In this document: positions 29,221 to 37,369 of the stretch, in pieces
Numbering within the stretch: position 1 is the stretch's first letter
Layout of the letters: the number at the start of each line of letters is the position of its first letter
Origin: Hanstruepera marina
GTDB lineage: Bacteria; Bacteroidota; Bacteroidia; Flavobacteriales; Flavobacteriaceae
DNA: 64,000 nt
Assembly (NCBI RefSeq): GCF_019880635.1
Contig: NZ_JAINVX010000001.1
Coordinates: 1,344,001-1,408,000 of the forward strand
Direction: 5' to 3'
Notes under the pieces: model-generated
What the model was told of the DNA's origin: nothing
The model's database searches: none
What the model saw: only the letters and a program-made list of their open reading frames with translations
Made by a program: the position numbers and the translations under genes

Positions 29221-29526
29221 ATGGAGTTTGGCGAATACATACGCTCATTGCGCGAAAAGCGCAATTTGCTATTAAGGGAAATGGCTGCAAATATCAATAT
29301 GGATGTGGCTTATTTAAGCAAGATTGAACGAGGAAACCGTATGGCAAGACGAGAGCAGGTAATAGCATTTGCAAAAGAATTAAAAGAAGATGAGAACAAA
29401 TTAATTAAGCTTTGGATGTCCGAACAGATTGTACAAATGATAAAAAACGAAAAGGACAGTACGGAAATCCTCAAAATAGCTGAAGAAAAAATTAGTAAGA
29501 TTGGAAAAGGAAAAGAAATCGAATAA
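29221..29526 (+). CDS. XRE-family transcriptional regulator
   Basis: 101 residues. Residues about 1-65 form an HTH_3 domain (LREKRNLLLREMAANINMD, then AYLSKIERGNR). The short C-terminus is helical and lysine-rich. This type is common beside restriction-modification and other defence genes in Flavobacteriaceae, where it acts as a controller. The stop overlaps the TIR gene start by 1 bp (TAATG), tying its expression to the operon, and a perfect dyad precedes it. Confidence 0.88.
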   Translation: MEFGEYIRSLREKRNLLLREMAANINMDVAYLSKIERGNRMARREQVIAFAKELKEDENKLIKLWMSEQIVQMIKNEKDSTEILKIAEEKISKIGKGKEIE

Positions 29527-30092
29527 TGGCAGATTTTATTACTAAAGATCAGTTGAAATCTACTGTTGGTAAAGATGTCTATGGTTTAAAAGGAAGTATG
29601 GCTGTTCTTTTGGCTATGTCATCTAAACTTGGAAAAAAAAGAATTGACTTTGATTCAAGTGTATTCATTAGTCACAGTCATAAAAATTCAGATTTAGTAG
29701 AATATTTGGTGGCTATTTTAACAAAACTGAAAATAACAGTATACGTTGATTGGATGGATGATGAGTTAACATATCCGCCAGCAGGTAAAACAGCTATGAA
29801 AATTAAAAATATGATTTATGCTAATAAGAAGTTTATTCTTTTAGCCACAAATGAGGGTATTGAGTCAAAGTGGTGTAATTGGGAATTGGGTATAGGAGAT
29901 GTTCACAAATACCTTGAACATATTGCTTTATTGCCTGTTGCTGATAACACTGGTGAATGGATTGGAAATGAGTATTTACAAATATACCCACATATAGAAA
30001 AAAAGTATAAATCTTTAGAATGGGATGATGAGTATAATGTTATATATCCCAATGGAAGGAAAGTAAATCTAATAGAGTGGCTAAAAAAGTAA
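29526..30092 (+). CDS. Stand-alone TIR-domain protein 1
   Basis: 188 residues, no membrane segment. The TIR fold covers about residues 40-165: SSVFISHSHKNSD (box 1), ITVYVDWMDD (middle strand and Asp-rich loop), KKFILLATNEG and KWCNWELGIGDVHK. The Glu of WCNWELG aligns with the catalytic Glu of NADase TIR domains, so NAD+ cleavage or cyclic-ADPR-type signal production is plausible. No APAZ or SIR2 domain is fused. The preceding 40 residues begin ADFITKDQL, like the next protein, which points to tandem duplication. Confidence 0.88.
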   Translation: MADFITKDQLKSTVGKDVYGLKGSMAVLLAMSSKLGKKRIDFDSSVFISHSHKNSDLVEYLVAILTKLKITVYVDWMDDELTYPPAGKTAMKIKNMIYANKKFILLATNEGIESKWCNWELGIGDVHKYLEHIALLPVADNTGEWIGNEYLQIYPHIEKKYKSLEWDDEYNVIYPNGRKVNLIEWLKK

Positions 30093-30093
30093 T

Positions 30094-30672
30094 ATGAGTT
30101 TAATTACTAAAGATTTATTAAGTAGAGTTACAAGTTATCGGAAAGTGAATTTAAGTAAAGGTTTGGGTGCGCCTCAAATCTTAAACGAATCATTTAGTGT
30201 TGATAAGGAGTATGATATATTTTTATCACACAGTTATTTAGATAAAGAGGAAATAGCAAGTTTAAAAATTTATTTGGAAGATTTTGGTTTTACTGTTTAC
30301 ATAGATTGGATTGAAGATAATCAGCTTAATCGTAATTCTGTTACTAAAGAAACAGCTGAAAGAATAAGGTATAGAATGCAAAACTGTAAGTCGTTAGTAT
30401 ACGCTTTTTCAAGAAATAGCAGTTTGTCAAAATGGATGCCTTGGGAATTGGGGTATTTTGACGGCATCAAAGGTAGAGTTGCTGTATTGCCTATTTCAGA
30501 TTATGAATCTGATAGTTTCAATGGAACAGAATATTTGGGTATTTATCCTTACATAACGCAAAATAAAATTGCTAATACTGATAACCTAAAACTGTGGGTT
30601 AGAGAAAGTGTAAATAAGTATATAATTATGGATAGTTGGATAAAAGGATATAACCCTTCAGAAAGAAATTAA
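30094..30672 (+). CDS. Stand-alone TIR-domain protein 2
   Basis: 192 residues, starting 1 bp after TIR protein 1. The TIR fold (about residues 40-165) has YDIFLSHSYLDKE, FTVYIDWIEDN, KSLVYAFSRNS and KWMPWELGYFDG; the putative catalytic Glu is kept in PWELG. The N-terminus begins SLITKDLLSR, parallel to TIR protein 1, but overall identity is low, so the two have diverged and may differ in role (for example sensor and effector, or a heteromer). The end runs within 3 bp of the next start. Confidence 0.88.
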   Translation: MSLITKDLLSRVTSYRKVNLSKGLGAPQILNESFSVDKEYDIFLSHSYLDKEEIASLKIYLEDFGFTVYIDWIEDNQLNRNSVTKETAERIRYRMQNCKSLVYAFSRNSSLSKWMPWELGYFDGIKGRVAVLPISDYESDSFNGTEYLGIYPYITQNKIANTDNLKLWVRESVNKYIIMDSWIKGYNPSERN

Positions 30673-30675
30673 AAT

Positions 30676-31098
30676 ATGAAAGAAATAAGAGTTAAACATT
30701 TAGAATTGATTCATAATGTAATTGATAGATTATCTCACAAATCATTTTTGGTTAAAAGTTGGAGTATTACAGCTATAACCGCTTTAATGGCGTTTGGTAT
30801 TGATAAAGAAGATTATAAAATATTCATTATTGGGTTTCCTGTGGCACTTCTATTTTGGTATTTAGATACTCACTATTTATGGCTTGAAAAAATCTTTAGA
30901 GAATTATACAACGCTGTAATTAAAAAAGAAGCTAAATCAATGTCAATGGATATTTCTAATTATAAAAGTAAAATAAATCCTTGGAAAATAGCTTTTAGGC
31001 CAACAATATGGCCGATTTATTTATCAGAAATAATTTTACTGATTTTATGTGTAATTTATTTTAAAGCTAAATGTAATGGAATCATTGTCTCGATATAA
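30676..31098 (+). CDS. Small multi-pass membrane protein of the TIR operon
   Basis: 140 residues with three likely membrane segments: SWSITAITALMAFGI (about 28-43), IFIIGFPVALLFWYLD (about 49-65) and IYLSEIILLILCVIYF (about 114-131). A charged N-terminus (KEIRVKHLELIHNVIDRLS) precedes the first. The layout recalls 2TM/SLATT-like conflict-system proteins, and similar proteins are, to my recollection, frequent next to TIR genes; I cannot verify that here. It could be a pore-forming or docking partner. Its 3' end overlaps the next gene by 23 bp. Confidence 0.75.
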   Translation: MKEIRVKHLELIHNVIDRLSHKSFLVKSWSITAITALMAFGIDKEDYKIFIIGFPVALLFWYLDTHYLWLEKIFRELYNAVIKKEAKSMSMDISNYKSKINPWKIAFRPTIWPIYLSEIILLILCVIYFKAKCNGIIVSI

Positions 31099-32143
31099 AA
31101 GAATAATCAAGTGGGTGTTTTGGCTAACATTAGCATTAATTGTGTTCCTTACGTTTCAGGCGATATACGAAACTGAAGATTGGAAGTTTTTCGATGTTGA
31201 TTTTAATACAAGAGATCATATAATTTCTGCTTATGGTTCTCTAATCGGAGGAATATTAGCTTTCCTATCCATTCTTTTTGTTCTTTATCAAGTTTATGAA
31301 CAAAGAGAACAAATAATTATTGAAAGGGAAGAAGCCGCAAATGATAAGCTTCAAGATTTAAAAGACCGTCTTTTGTTGTTAACCAATTACTTACAAACAT
31401 TAGAAAAAGATATAGTTAGACACGGAGAAAGAATGGATACATTTTTTAAGGCTGAAAAGGAAAATCCATCTACAATGAATACTATGTATTTTAATACAAA
31501 TAAAAATTTTGAAAGAGTTATTGAAATGGATATCCTTTCGAACTTTAAGGCGTTTCAAGCATTTTTTAAAGAGGATGAAGAAGATTGGCAAAAGCAATTT
31601 GTTAACCTATACGAAATATCAGATTTTTATAATGAGGCATTTAAAGATTTAAAGAAAAAATACGCTTTACACATTGAAGATAAAGTAACAAAACAAAAGC
31701 AAATAGCAGCTGATATGATGGAACTATTAAACGCAAATGCAAGATTGGTAGATGATTATAGGATAAAGTTTGGTGTAGCTGACTATTTAACAAAACCTTG
31801 GTCAAATTTAATTAATGATTACAACCCAGCCCATTATGAGTATTTGCAAGAGGTTCAAGATGCTGGCGATGTACCTGATTTTAGGCATATATCTGATAAC
31901 CTGTTATTACCATTTATAGCAGAAGCAATGGATATTAGAAGAGATGAAGGATATGATGATTTAGGTAGTCGTAATATTATAGAGTTAGCTTCTACAATTA
32001 GAAAGAAAATATGGGATGTTGAGGTTTACAGCATTCAATATGCGGGTGATATTGAGAAGCAATTCAACAATTATTTCAGTCCAGAAAATGAAAATATAAA
32101 TGAACTTAAAACTATTAAATCTAAAATTGATGCTAAACTTTAA
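31076..32143 (+). CDS. AbiC-like membrane protein (putative abortive infection)
   Basis: 355 residues. Two membrane segments lie near the N-terminus (WVFWLTLALIVFLTFQAIY, about 12-30; YGSLIGGILAFLSILFVLYQ, about 49-68), followed at once by a charged coiled coil (EQREQIIIEREEAANDKLQD). The soluble C-terminal region of about 250 residues is helical and acidic. This two-helix-plus-coil start, with GGxLxFLS in the second helix, is like putative phage abortive-infection (putAbiC) proteins. It may be a membrane effector of the operon. The overlapping start suggests translational coupling. Confidence 0.68.
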   Translation: MESLSRYKRIIKWVFWLTLALIVFLTFQAIYETEDWKFFDVDFNTRDHIISAYGSLIGGILAFLSILFVLYQVYEQREQIIIEREEAANDKLQDLKDRLLLLTNYLQTLEKDIVRHGERMDTFFKAEKENPSTMNTMYFNTNKNFERVIEMDILSNFKAFQAFFKEDEEDWQKQFVNLYEISDFYNEAFKDLKKKYALHIEDKVTKQKQIAADMMELLNANARLVDDYRIKFGVADYLTKPWSNLINDYNPAHYEYLQEVQDAGDVPDFRHISDNLLLPFIAEAMDIRRDEGYDDLGSRNIIELASTIRKKIWDVEVYSIQYAGDIEKQFNNYFSPENENINELKTIKSKIDAKL

Positions 32144-32182
32144 TTAATCACTATATGTAAATACAAAAACACCTCATTATCT

Positions 32183-34294
32183 ATGCAAGAACACTTAAAA
32201 ACCAACATACTCAATTTTAAATGGCCAAGTAGTACACCTGTCATATATTTATCGTTAGAAGATATAGAAGGTAGCCACCCAATCCATAAATCAAAGTTTT
32301 CAAAGCAGATAAAAGAGGCGTTTCCAGATACAGATTTATCAAGTTTAGAGCATATTTTCACCACATTTACTCAAGAAATACCCAATGCCCCAAGTATCAA
32401 AATAAATTTAATAAAGGATAAAGAACTACGCATTTACAAGCAATTCCTTAAACACCAATTAAAAACTTATTTTTTAGAAAAGGGTTACATCGTGGTCAAA
32501 AACTTTGTACGTGATGTACAAGTATGGATGCCTTCAAAAAAAGGGAATACAGCAGACTATAATTTATACTATAAATTCTCATTCAAAATACAGTTTGCAA
32601 CACTCACTGACTTACCAGAACTTGTAGTATCGTATGATGGTACGTCAAAAGTCCTCACAAAATCAGTTAAGGATATTGAGGAAACAGAGTATATTAAGCG
32701 TTGTGTGTATGGTCAAAAAACCTTCAATTACCAAATGAACCTCGACACAGAGGATAAGGAAGAATTTTACAACAGTATAGAATTTGCTCAAGCCTTTCCA
32801 ATATTCAATTTACAATTGGCAAGAGCCTTAAACATCCCTATTGAAGAACCAGACAGAACAAAGAACAGATACCAAAAGTATGTAGCACTCATCACTACAT
32901 TTGCTAAAAACTATTTGTTTACAGAAGAATTTAAAACCTTGTTTCCTTTTAAACAAGATGCCTTTATAGATGTTCCTGGCAATCGCATCAATCACATTAA
33001 CCCCAACTTGGGTTTATTAGAGTTTGGTAAAGACCAATATGGTAACAAAAGAACCCATTTAGTGCCTAAAAAGGCAATGAACATTCTAAACCCTTACAGA
33101 CGTCCAAGCAATCAAAATATCAAGATATTTTTTATTTGCCATACCTCACATAAAGATTCGGTGCTGTCTTTCTATCAAAATTTAAAAGAAGGTGTAAATA
33201 CTGAAAAGAACTATTACAAAGGATTGGAGGCTTATGTAAATATAAAGGCTACAGCATCAAAAGACCACTTTATTGAATTTACCAACGAAAACGACCCAAT
33301 TCCAGAAATAGTTGAACAGCTTGAAAGTTTAACTTTTGACCACGAAAACGTAAAGTATGCAGCCTTTTACATCAGTCCTTTTGATAAGTTTACACCAGAT
33401 CCTGACGATAGGGAAATTTACATCCGAATTAAAGAACTGTTTTTAAATGAAGGCATTGTAACCCAAGTGGTCGATTACGAAAAAATGATTGTAAACATCC
33501 AAGACCAATACAATTTTCAGTTTTCATTGCAAAATATGGCATTAGCTATCCACGCTAAATTAGGAGGCGCACCTTGGAAACTGGCAGTAACCGATAAAAA
33601 AGAATTGGTAATTGGTGTAGGAGCATTTACCAATCAAGGGGAAAATAGAAGGTATATAGCAAGTGCATTTAGTTTTCAAAACAATGGTTTGTTCAGAAAT
33701 TTTGAATATTTCAACCAAAACGAAACAGAACTATTAGCAGGTAGCATATTAAAGGCCATTAGAGATTTCACATCAGTAGCTCAAGCAGATAAAGTAGTGA
33801 TTCATTTTTATAAAGAAATGAGCTATGAAGAACTGCAACCAATTATTGATGGGATGAACAAACTAAAATTAGGAGTGCCTTTATATATTCTGAACATTAA
33901 TAAAACCGAAGCAGAAGACATCATTGCCTACGACTTAAATTGGGATAACAAACTAATGCCGGTTAGTGGTACATACATTCGTATTGCCGAAAATCAGTTT
34001 TTATTGTTTAACAATGCACGTTATCCAAGCGACCGTTTTTATTCAGATACCGATGGTTATCCATTCCCAATTAAAATAAAAATAAGCAGTCCAGATGAAG
34101 ATGCTTTTGAAGATGTAGAGGTGATTGAAGAATTGTTAACCCAAGTATATCAGTTCAGCAGGTTGTATTGGAAATCTTTACGCCAACAAAATGTACCAAT
34201 TACAATAAAATATCCCGAAATGGTAGCCCAAATAGCACCTCGTTTCGAAAACGGTGTTCCAGAGGATGCAAAAGACACACTATGGTTTTTGTAA
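32183..34294 (+). CDS. Prokaryotic Argonaute-like protein, PIWI catalytic site lost
   Basis: 703 residues. The N-terminal and linker regions occupy about 1-290. A MID-like region (about 300-460) holds the 5'-end-binding type segment YIRIKELF...GIVTQVV (about 412-427). The PIWI region (about 463-703) starts GGAPWKLA. The catalytic Asp/Glu positions look absent: ELVIGVGAF instead of VIGID, HFYKEM instead of HRDG, IKYPEM near the end instead of a YADL-type segment. The chain ends LWFL, a hydrophobic Argonaute-like C-terminus. It probably uses guides without slicing and signals to partner effectors, as other inactive pAgos do. It lies 39 bp after the AbiC-like gene with no terminator between. Confidence 0.82.
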   Translation: MQEHLKTNILNFKWPSSTPVIYLSLEDIEGSHPIHKSKFSKQIKEAFPDTDLSSLEHIFTTFTQEIPNAPSIKINLIKDKELRIYKQFLKHQLKTYFLEKGYIVVKNFVRDVQVWMPSKKGNTADYNLYYKFSFKIQFATLTDLPELVVSYDGTSKVLTKSVKDIEETEYIKRCVYGQKTFNYQMNLDTEDKEEFYNSIEFAQAFPIFNLQLARALNIPIEEPDRTKNRYQKYVALITTFAKNYLFTEEFKTLFPFKQDAFIDVPGNRINHINPNLGLLEFGKDQYGNKRTHLVPKKAMNILNPYRRPSNQNIKIFFICHTSHKDSVLSFYQNLKEGVNTEKNYYKGLEAYVNIKATASKDHFIEFTNENDPIPEIVEQLESLTFDHENVKYAAFYISPFDKFTPDPDDREIYIRIKELFLNEGIVTQVVDYEKMIVNIQDQYNFQFSLQNMALAIHAKLGGAPWKLAVTDKKELVIGVGAFTNQGENRRYIASAFSFQNNGLFRNFEYFNQNETELLAGSILKAIRDFTSVAQADKVVIHFYKEMSYEELQPIIDGMNKLKLGVPLYILNINKTEAEDIIAYDLNWDNKLMPVSGTYIRIAENQFLLFNNARYPSDRFYSDTDGYPFPIKIKISSPDEDAFEDVEVIEELLTQVYQFSRLYWKSLRQQNVPITIKYPEMVAQIAPRFENGVPEDAKDTLWFL

Positions 34295-34303
34295 TTTCTT
34301 TTT

Positions 34304-34338
34304 TGCACAACCATTGCATCACTAAATTTTTATCTTTG
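34304..34338 (+). promoter_or_regulatory. Metal-block operator box and promoter 1
   Basis: TGCACAACCATTGCA at 34304-34318, then 12 bp, then the -7 element TATCTTTG at 34331-34338. The same box (TGCACnnCCATTGCA) with the same spacing to a -7-like element stands before the DUF3703/MerTP unit at 37318. Likely operator of the Fur-type regulator encoded at 36900, or of another metal sensor. Confidence 0.6.
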
Positions 34339-34343
34339 TAACT

Positions 34344-34661
34344 GTGAAGTTTATAACAATCATATTATCCTTAATAATACTATTGCTTTCGGCAAAACCT
34401 TGTTCTGATGGTCAAAACATAGAAGACCAACATCAAGACGCAATAAGTGTTAATCACAACCATCAAGAAGATAGTGACGATACTTGTTCTGTAACTTGTA
34501 TTTGCAATTGTTGTGGTATGTCTATTACTTACGAACCAATCAAGACATTTAATTTAAAACTCAATATTGAAATTTCATCGGAGTTAATTTCTACATATCA
34601 ACCTATCTATAGGTTCAATTTCCTTTCCAACATTTGGCAACCGCCACAAGTAATAAGCTAA
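34344..34661 (+). CDS. DUF6660 family protein
   Basis: 105 residues with a GTG start placed 5 bp after the -7 element. A signal peptide (about 1-18, IILSLIILLLSAKP) precedes a His/Asp-rich stretch (HNHQEDSDD) and a Cys cluster (CSVTCICNCCG). This fits the DUF6660 family, small exported proteins found beside metal-efflux and TonB receptor genes in Flavobacteriia; metal binding is likely but the role is unknown. It is the first gene of a unit with the TonB receptor and Fur-type genes. Confidence 0.75.
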   Translation: MKFITIILSLIILLLSAKPCSDGQNIEDQHQDAISVNHNHQEDSDDTCSVTCICNCCGMSITYEPIKTFNLKLNIEISSELISTYQPIYRFNFLSNIWQPPQVIS

Positions 34662-34710
34662 AGTAACACGATTTCAAATCAATTATTTAGTTAATTACAA
34701 ATATAATTCA

Positions 34711-36897
34711 ATGAATAAATACATATTGAGCATAAAGCTCATATTAATACTTTGCTTATCATTACAGGCACAAACATCAGACATACAAATTAAAGTCATC
34801 ACAGAGGCAGAAAATGAGCCGTTAATGGGTGCTACCGTTTACTTTGAAGCATTAGAAAAAGGTGCGGTTACCAATTTTGATGGGATTGCAGAATTTACAG
34901 AAATACCAGATGGCGAACATCAAATAGTAATTTCCTTTTTAGGTTTTGAAACATTAGAAACCACAATTCAAATTCCAAGTAATATAGAATTAGTGTTTAA
35001 GCTAAAAGAAGGTGGTAACGAATTGGATGCTGTTGTACTTCAATCTACAAGAAGTACAAGAACTGTACGAAAAATACCAACTCGTATCGAGTTTATAGGT
35101 GCAGAGGAATTAGGAGAAAAAGCAATAATGAACCCTACTAATATTTCTATGGTGCTTCGTGAAAGTACAGGAATACAAATGCAACAAACATCATTAAGTA
35201 GTGGGAGCACCAACATTCGTATTCAAGGATTAGATGGTAGATACACACAACTTTTAAGAGATGGGTTTCCATTATATGGTGGTTTCTCAAGTGGATTAAG
35301 TATTCTACAAATACCACCTTTAGACTTACAACAATTTGAAATTATAAAAGGAAGTTCATCAACCCTTTATGGTGGTGGTGCTATTGCAGGATTGGTAAAT
35401 ATGGTATCTAAAACACCAGACTTTGAACCTGCTTTAGATATAATGCTTACACAAACACAAGCATTAGGAAGTACTGCCAATGTATTTTATAGTAAAAGAA
35501 ATGAAAAATTCGGTGTATCACTTTATGGTTCTGGTCATTATCAAAAAGCATACGACCCAGAAGATGATGGCTTTAGCAACCTACCAAAAACAACATCAAT
35601 TTCTTTTAATCCTAAACTGTTTTATTATCCATCAGATAAAACAACACTTTGGTTTGGATTAAACGGAACGTATGATGATAGAATTGGTGGAGATATTACC
35701 AAAATTGAAAGTGGTGCGGATGGTATTCATCAATATACAGAAGAAAACAACTCAAAACGATTAAGCAGTCAATTGGTATATCAAACACAATTAGATTCTA
35801 TAAGTTCATTAGAATTTAAAAATAGTATCTCTTTTTTCGATAGGAATTTAACAGTTCCTGATTTTAATTTTGATGGCAAACAAACAAATACGTTTACTGA
35901 AATCACATATAATACAGCATCAGAAAAAACGGATTGGATAGTTGGAGCTAATCTATATACCTCAAATTTTGATGAAAATGATAACGCACCATTACAAAGA
36001 GACCAAAAAGATGTGACCTTTGGAGCATTTGCAAATAATATTTATGACTTATCAGATAATTGGATATTGGAAACTGGATTAAGAGCAGATTATAATACGG
36101 ATTTCGGTTTCTTTCCACTTCCAAGAATTTCATTACTCTATAAAAATAATAGTGGATTTTCAAGTAGAATTGGTGGAGGTTTAGGGTATAAGATTCCAGA
36201 TATTTTTACAGAAGAAGCAGAGTATATTAACTTTGAAAATGTGCTTGCAATAGATAAATCTACAGTAGATGCAGAACGTTCTTATGGTGTTAATTTTGAT
36301 TTGAATTATCAAACTCGTCTATCTGATGAGATTGGTTTTTCGATAAATCAATTATTCTATGTTACCGCTATTAATGATGGATTGCTTTTAAATTCAACAG
36401 ATAACGGATTATTTCAGTTTGAAAATGCACCAGATGAAATCTTTAGTAAAGGAGCAGAAACCAATATAAAATTTACATACAAAGACTTTAGATGGTTTTT
36501 AAACTATGCACTTATTGATACCAAACTAAATTATTTACCTGGTAATCCACAGAAGCCATTAACCGCAAAGCATAATGCAGGTAGTGTTTTAATGTACGAA
36601 TCTGAAAAATGGCGTATTGGTTATGAAACTTATTATACAGGAAAACAGTTTTTATCTAATGGTACTGAAACTACTGACTTTGTAACTATGGGTTTATTGG
36701 TGATGCGTAACTTTAAATTGGGAAGTGTATTTGTAAATTTCGAAAACTTTACAGATAGAAGACAAAGCAGGTTTTCACCTTTGGTTTTACCACCGCACGA
36801 AAATCCTGTTTTCCCAGAAATATATGCGCCTACAGATGGTTTTATATTTAGTGTAGGACTTATTATTAAACCATTTGGTAACGAAGACGACGATTAA
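34711..36897 (+). CDS. TonB-dependent receptor of the metal block
   Basis: 728 residues. A signal peptide (about 1-20) is followed by a carboxypeptidase-like regulatory domain (about 22-105, MGATVYFEALEKGAVTNFDG), a plug (about 120-235, with IRIQGLDGRYTQLLRDGFP) and a 22-strand barrel ending with an aromatic-rich C-terminus (FSVGLIIKPFG). Energised by TonB, it imports a ligand across the outer membrane. Its place between DUF6660 and a Fur-type gene suggests a metal complex, perhaps zinc or copper; the ligand is inferred. Confidence 0.9.
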   Translation: MNKYILSIKLILILCLSLQAQTSDIQIKVITEAENEPLMGATVYFEALEKGAVTNFDGIAEFTEIPDGEHQIVISFLGFETLETTIQIPSNIELVFKLKEGGNELDAVVLQSTRSTRTVRKIPTRIEFIGAEELGEKAIMNPTNISMVLRESTGIQMQQTSLSSGSTNIRIQGLDGRYTQLLRDGFPLYGGFSSGLSILQIPPLDLQQFEIIKGSSSTLYGGGAIAGLVNMVSKTPDFEPALDIMLTQTQALGSTANVFYSKRNEKFGVSLYGSGHYQKAYDPEDDGFSNLPKTTSISFNPKLFYYPSDKTTLWFGLNGTYDDRIGGDITKIESGADGIHQYTEENNSKRLSSQLVYQTQLDSISSLEFKNSISFFDRNLTVPDFNFDGKQTNTFTEITYNTASEKTDWIVGANLYTSNFDENDNAPLQRDQKDVTFGAFANNIYDLSDNWILETGLRADYNTDFGFFPLPRISLLYKNNSGFSSRIGGGLGYKIPDIFTEEAEYINFENVLAIDKSTVDAERSYGVNFDLNYQTRLSDEIGFSINQLFYVTAINDGLLLNSTDNGLFQFENAPDEIFSKGAETNIKFTYKDFRWFLNYALIDTKLNYLPGNPQKPLTAKHNAGSVLMYESEKWRIGYETYYTGKQFLSNGTETTDFVTMGLLVMRNFKLGSVFVNFENFTDRRQSRFSPLVLPPHENPVFPEIYAPTDGFIFSVGLIIKPFGNEDDD

Positions 36898-36899
36898 TT

Positions 36900-37313
36900 A
36901 TGGAAACAATAGAACAAGTATTAGAATCAAAAAACATACGAGTTACTGCAATGCGTATGTTAATTTATAAGTTCCTAGTTGAGAAGGAGGTTGCAGTAAC
37001 ATTGAGTGATATTGAAAACGCATTTGAAAAAGCAGATAGAACAACACTTTACAGGACTATTAAAACCTTTGAAGAGAAAGTCATTGTTCATCAAATAGAC
37101 GATGGTACAGGAATTACGAAATATGCGTTATGCGAAGAGGGATGTAATTGTGATATAAAAAACGATTTGCATTTACATTTCCATTGTAATAATTGCAATG
37201 AAACCATTTGCCTAACAGAACATAAAATACCACAAATTAAAGTACCTGATGGCTTTGTTTCGGAAAATGTAAACTTGGTTGTAAAAGGTATATGTGATAA
37301 GTGTAGTGGATAA
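36900..37313 (+). CDS. Fur-family metal-dependent regulator
   Basis: 137 residues, 2 bp after the TonB receptor. The winged-helix DNA-binding half (about 1-80, including RTTLYRTIKTFEEK) and the metal-binding dimer half (HLHFHCNNCNETICL, then KGICDKCSG) are both present. The CxxC pairs form the usual structural zinc site. Whether it senses Zn, Fe or another metal cannot be told from sequence alone; genomic context favours Zn/Cd. A conserved 15-bp box precedes both adjoining transcription units, and this protein is the obvious candidate to bind it. Confidence 0.9.
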   Translation: METIEQVLESKNIRVTAMRMLIYKFLVEKEVAVTLSDIENAFEKADRTTLYRTIKTFEEKVIVHQIDDGTGITKYALCEEGCNCDIKNDLHLHFHCNNCNETICLTEHKIPQIKVPDGFVSENVNLVVKGICDKCSG

Positions 37314-37317
37314 CAAA

Positions 37318-37353
37318 TGCACTTCCATTGCACTTACTATTAAATTACTTTTA
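37318..37353 (+). promoter_or_regulatory. Metal-block operator box and promoter 2
   Basis: TGCACTTCCATTGCA at 37318-37332, 13 bp, then TACTTTTA at 37346-37353 (close to TAnnTTTG). It repeats the layout at 34304-34338 and precedes the DUF3703 start at 37370. Confidence 0.58.
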
Positions 37354-37369
37354 TCCAAAATTAGTGGAT

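Noticed and set aside
29526-32143. Calling the TIR genes Thoeris
   Set aside because: No ThsA-like protein (SIR2-SLOG or macro-domain) is encoded nearby.
29526-34294. Calling the operon SPARTA
   Set aside because: SPARTA needs a short pAgo and a TIR-APAZ fusion. Here the pAgo is 703 residues and the TIR proteins are under 195 residues with no APAZ.
36900-37313. Naming the regulator zur, fur or perR
   Set aside because: The Fur fold is clear but the metal specificity cannot be read from the sequence, so no symbol is given.
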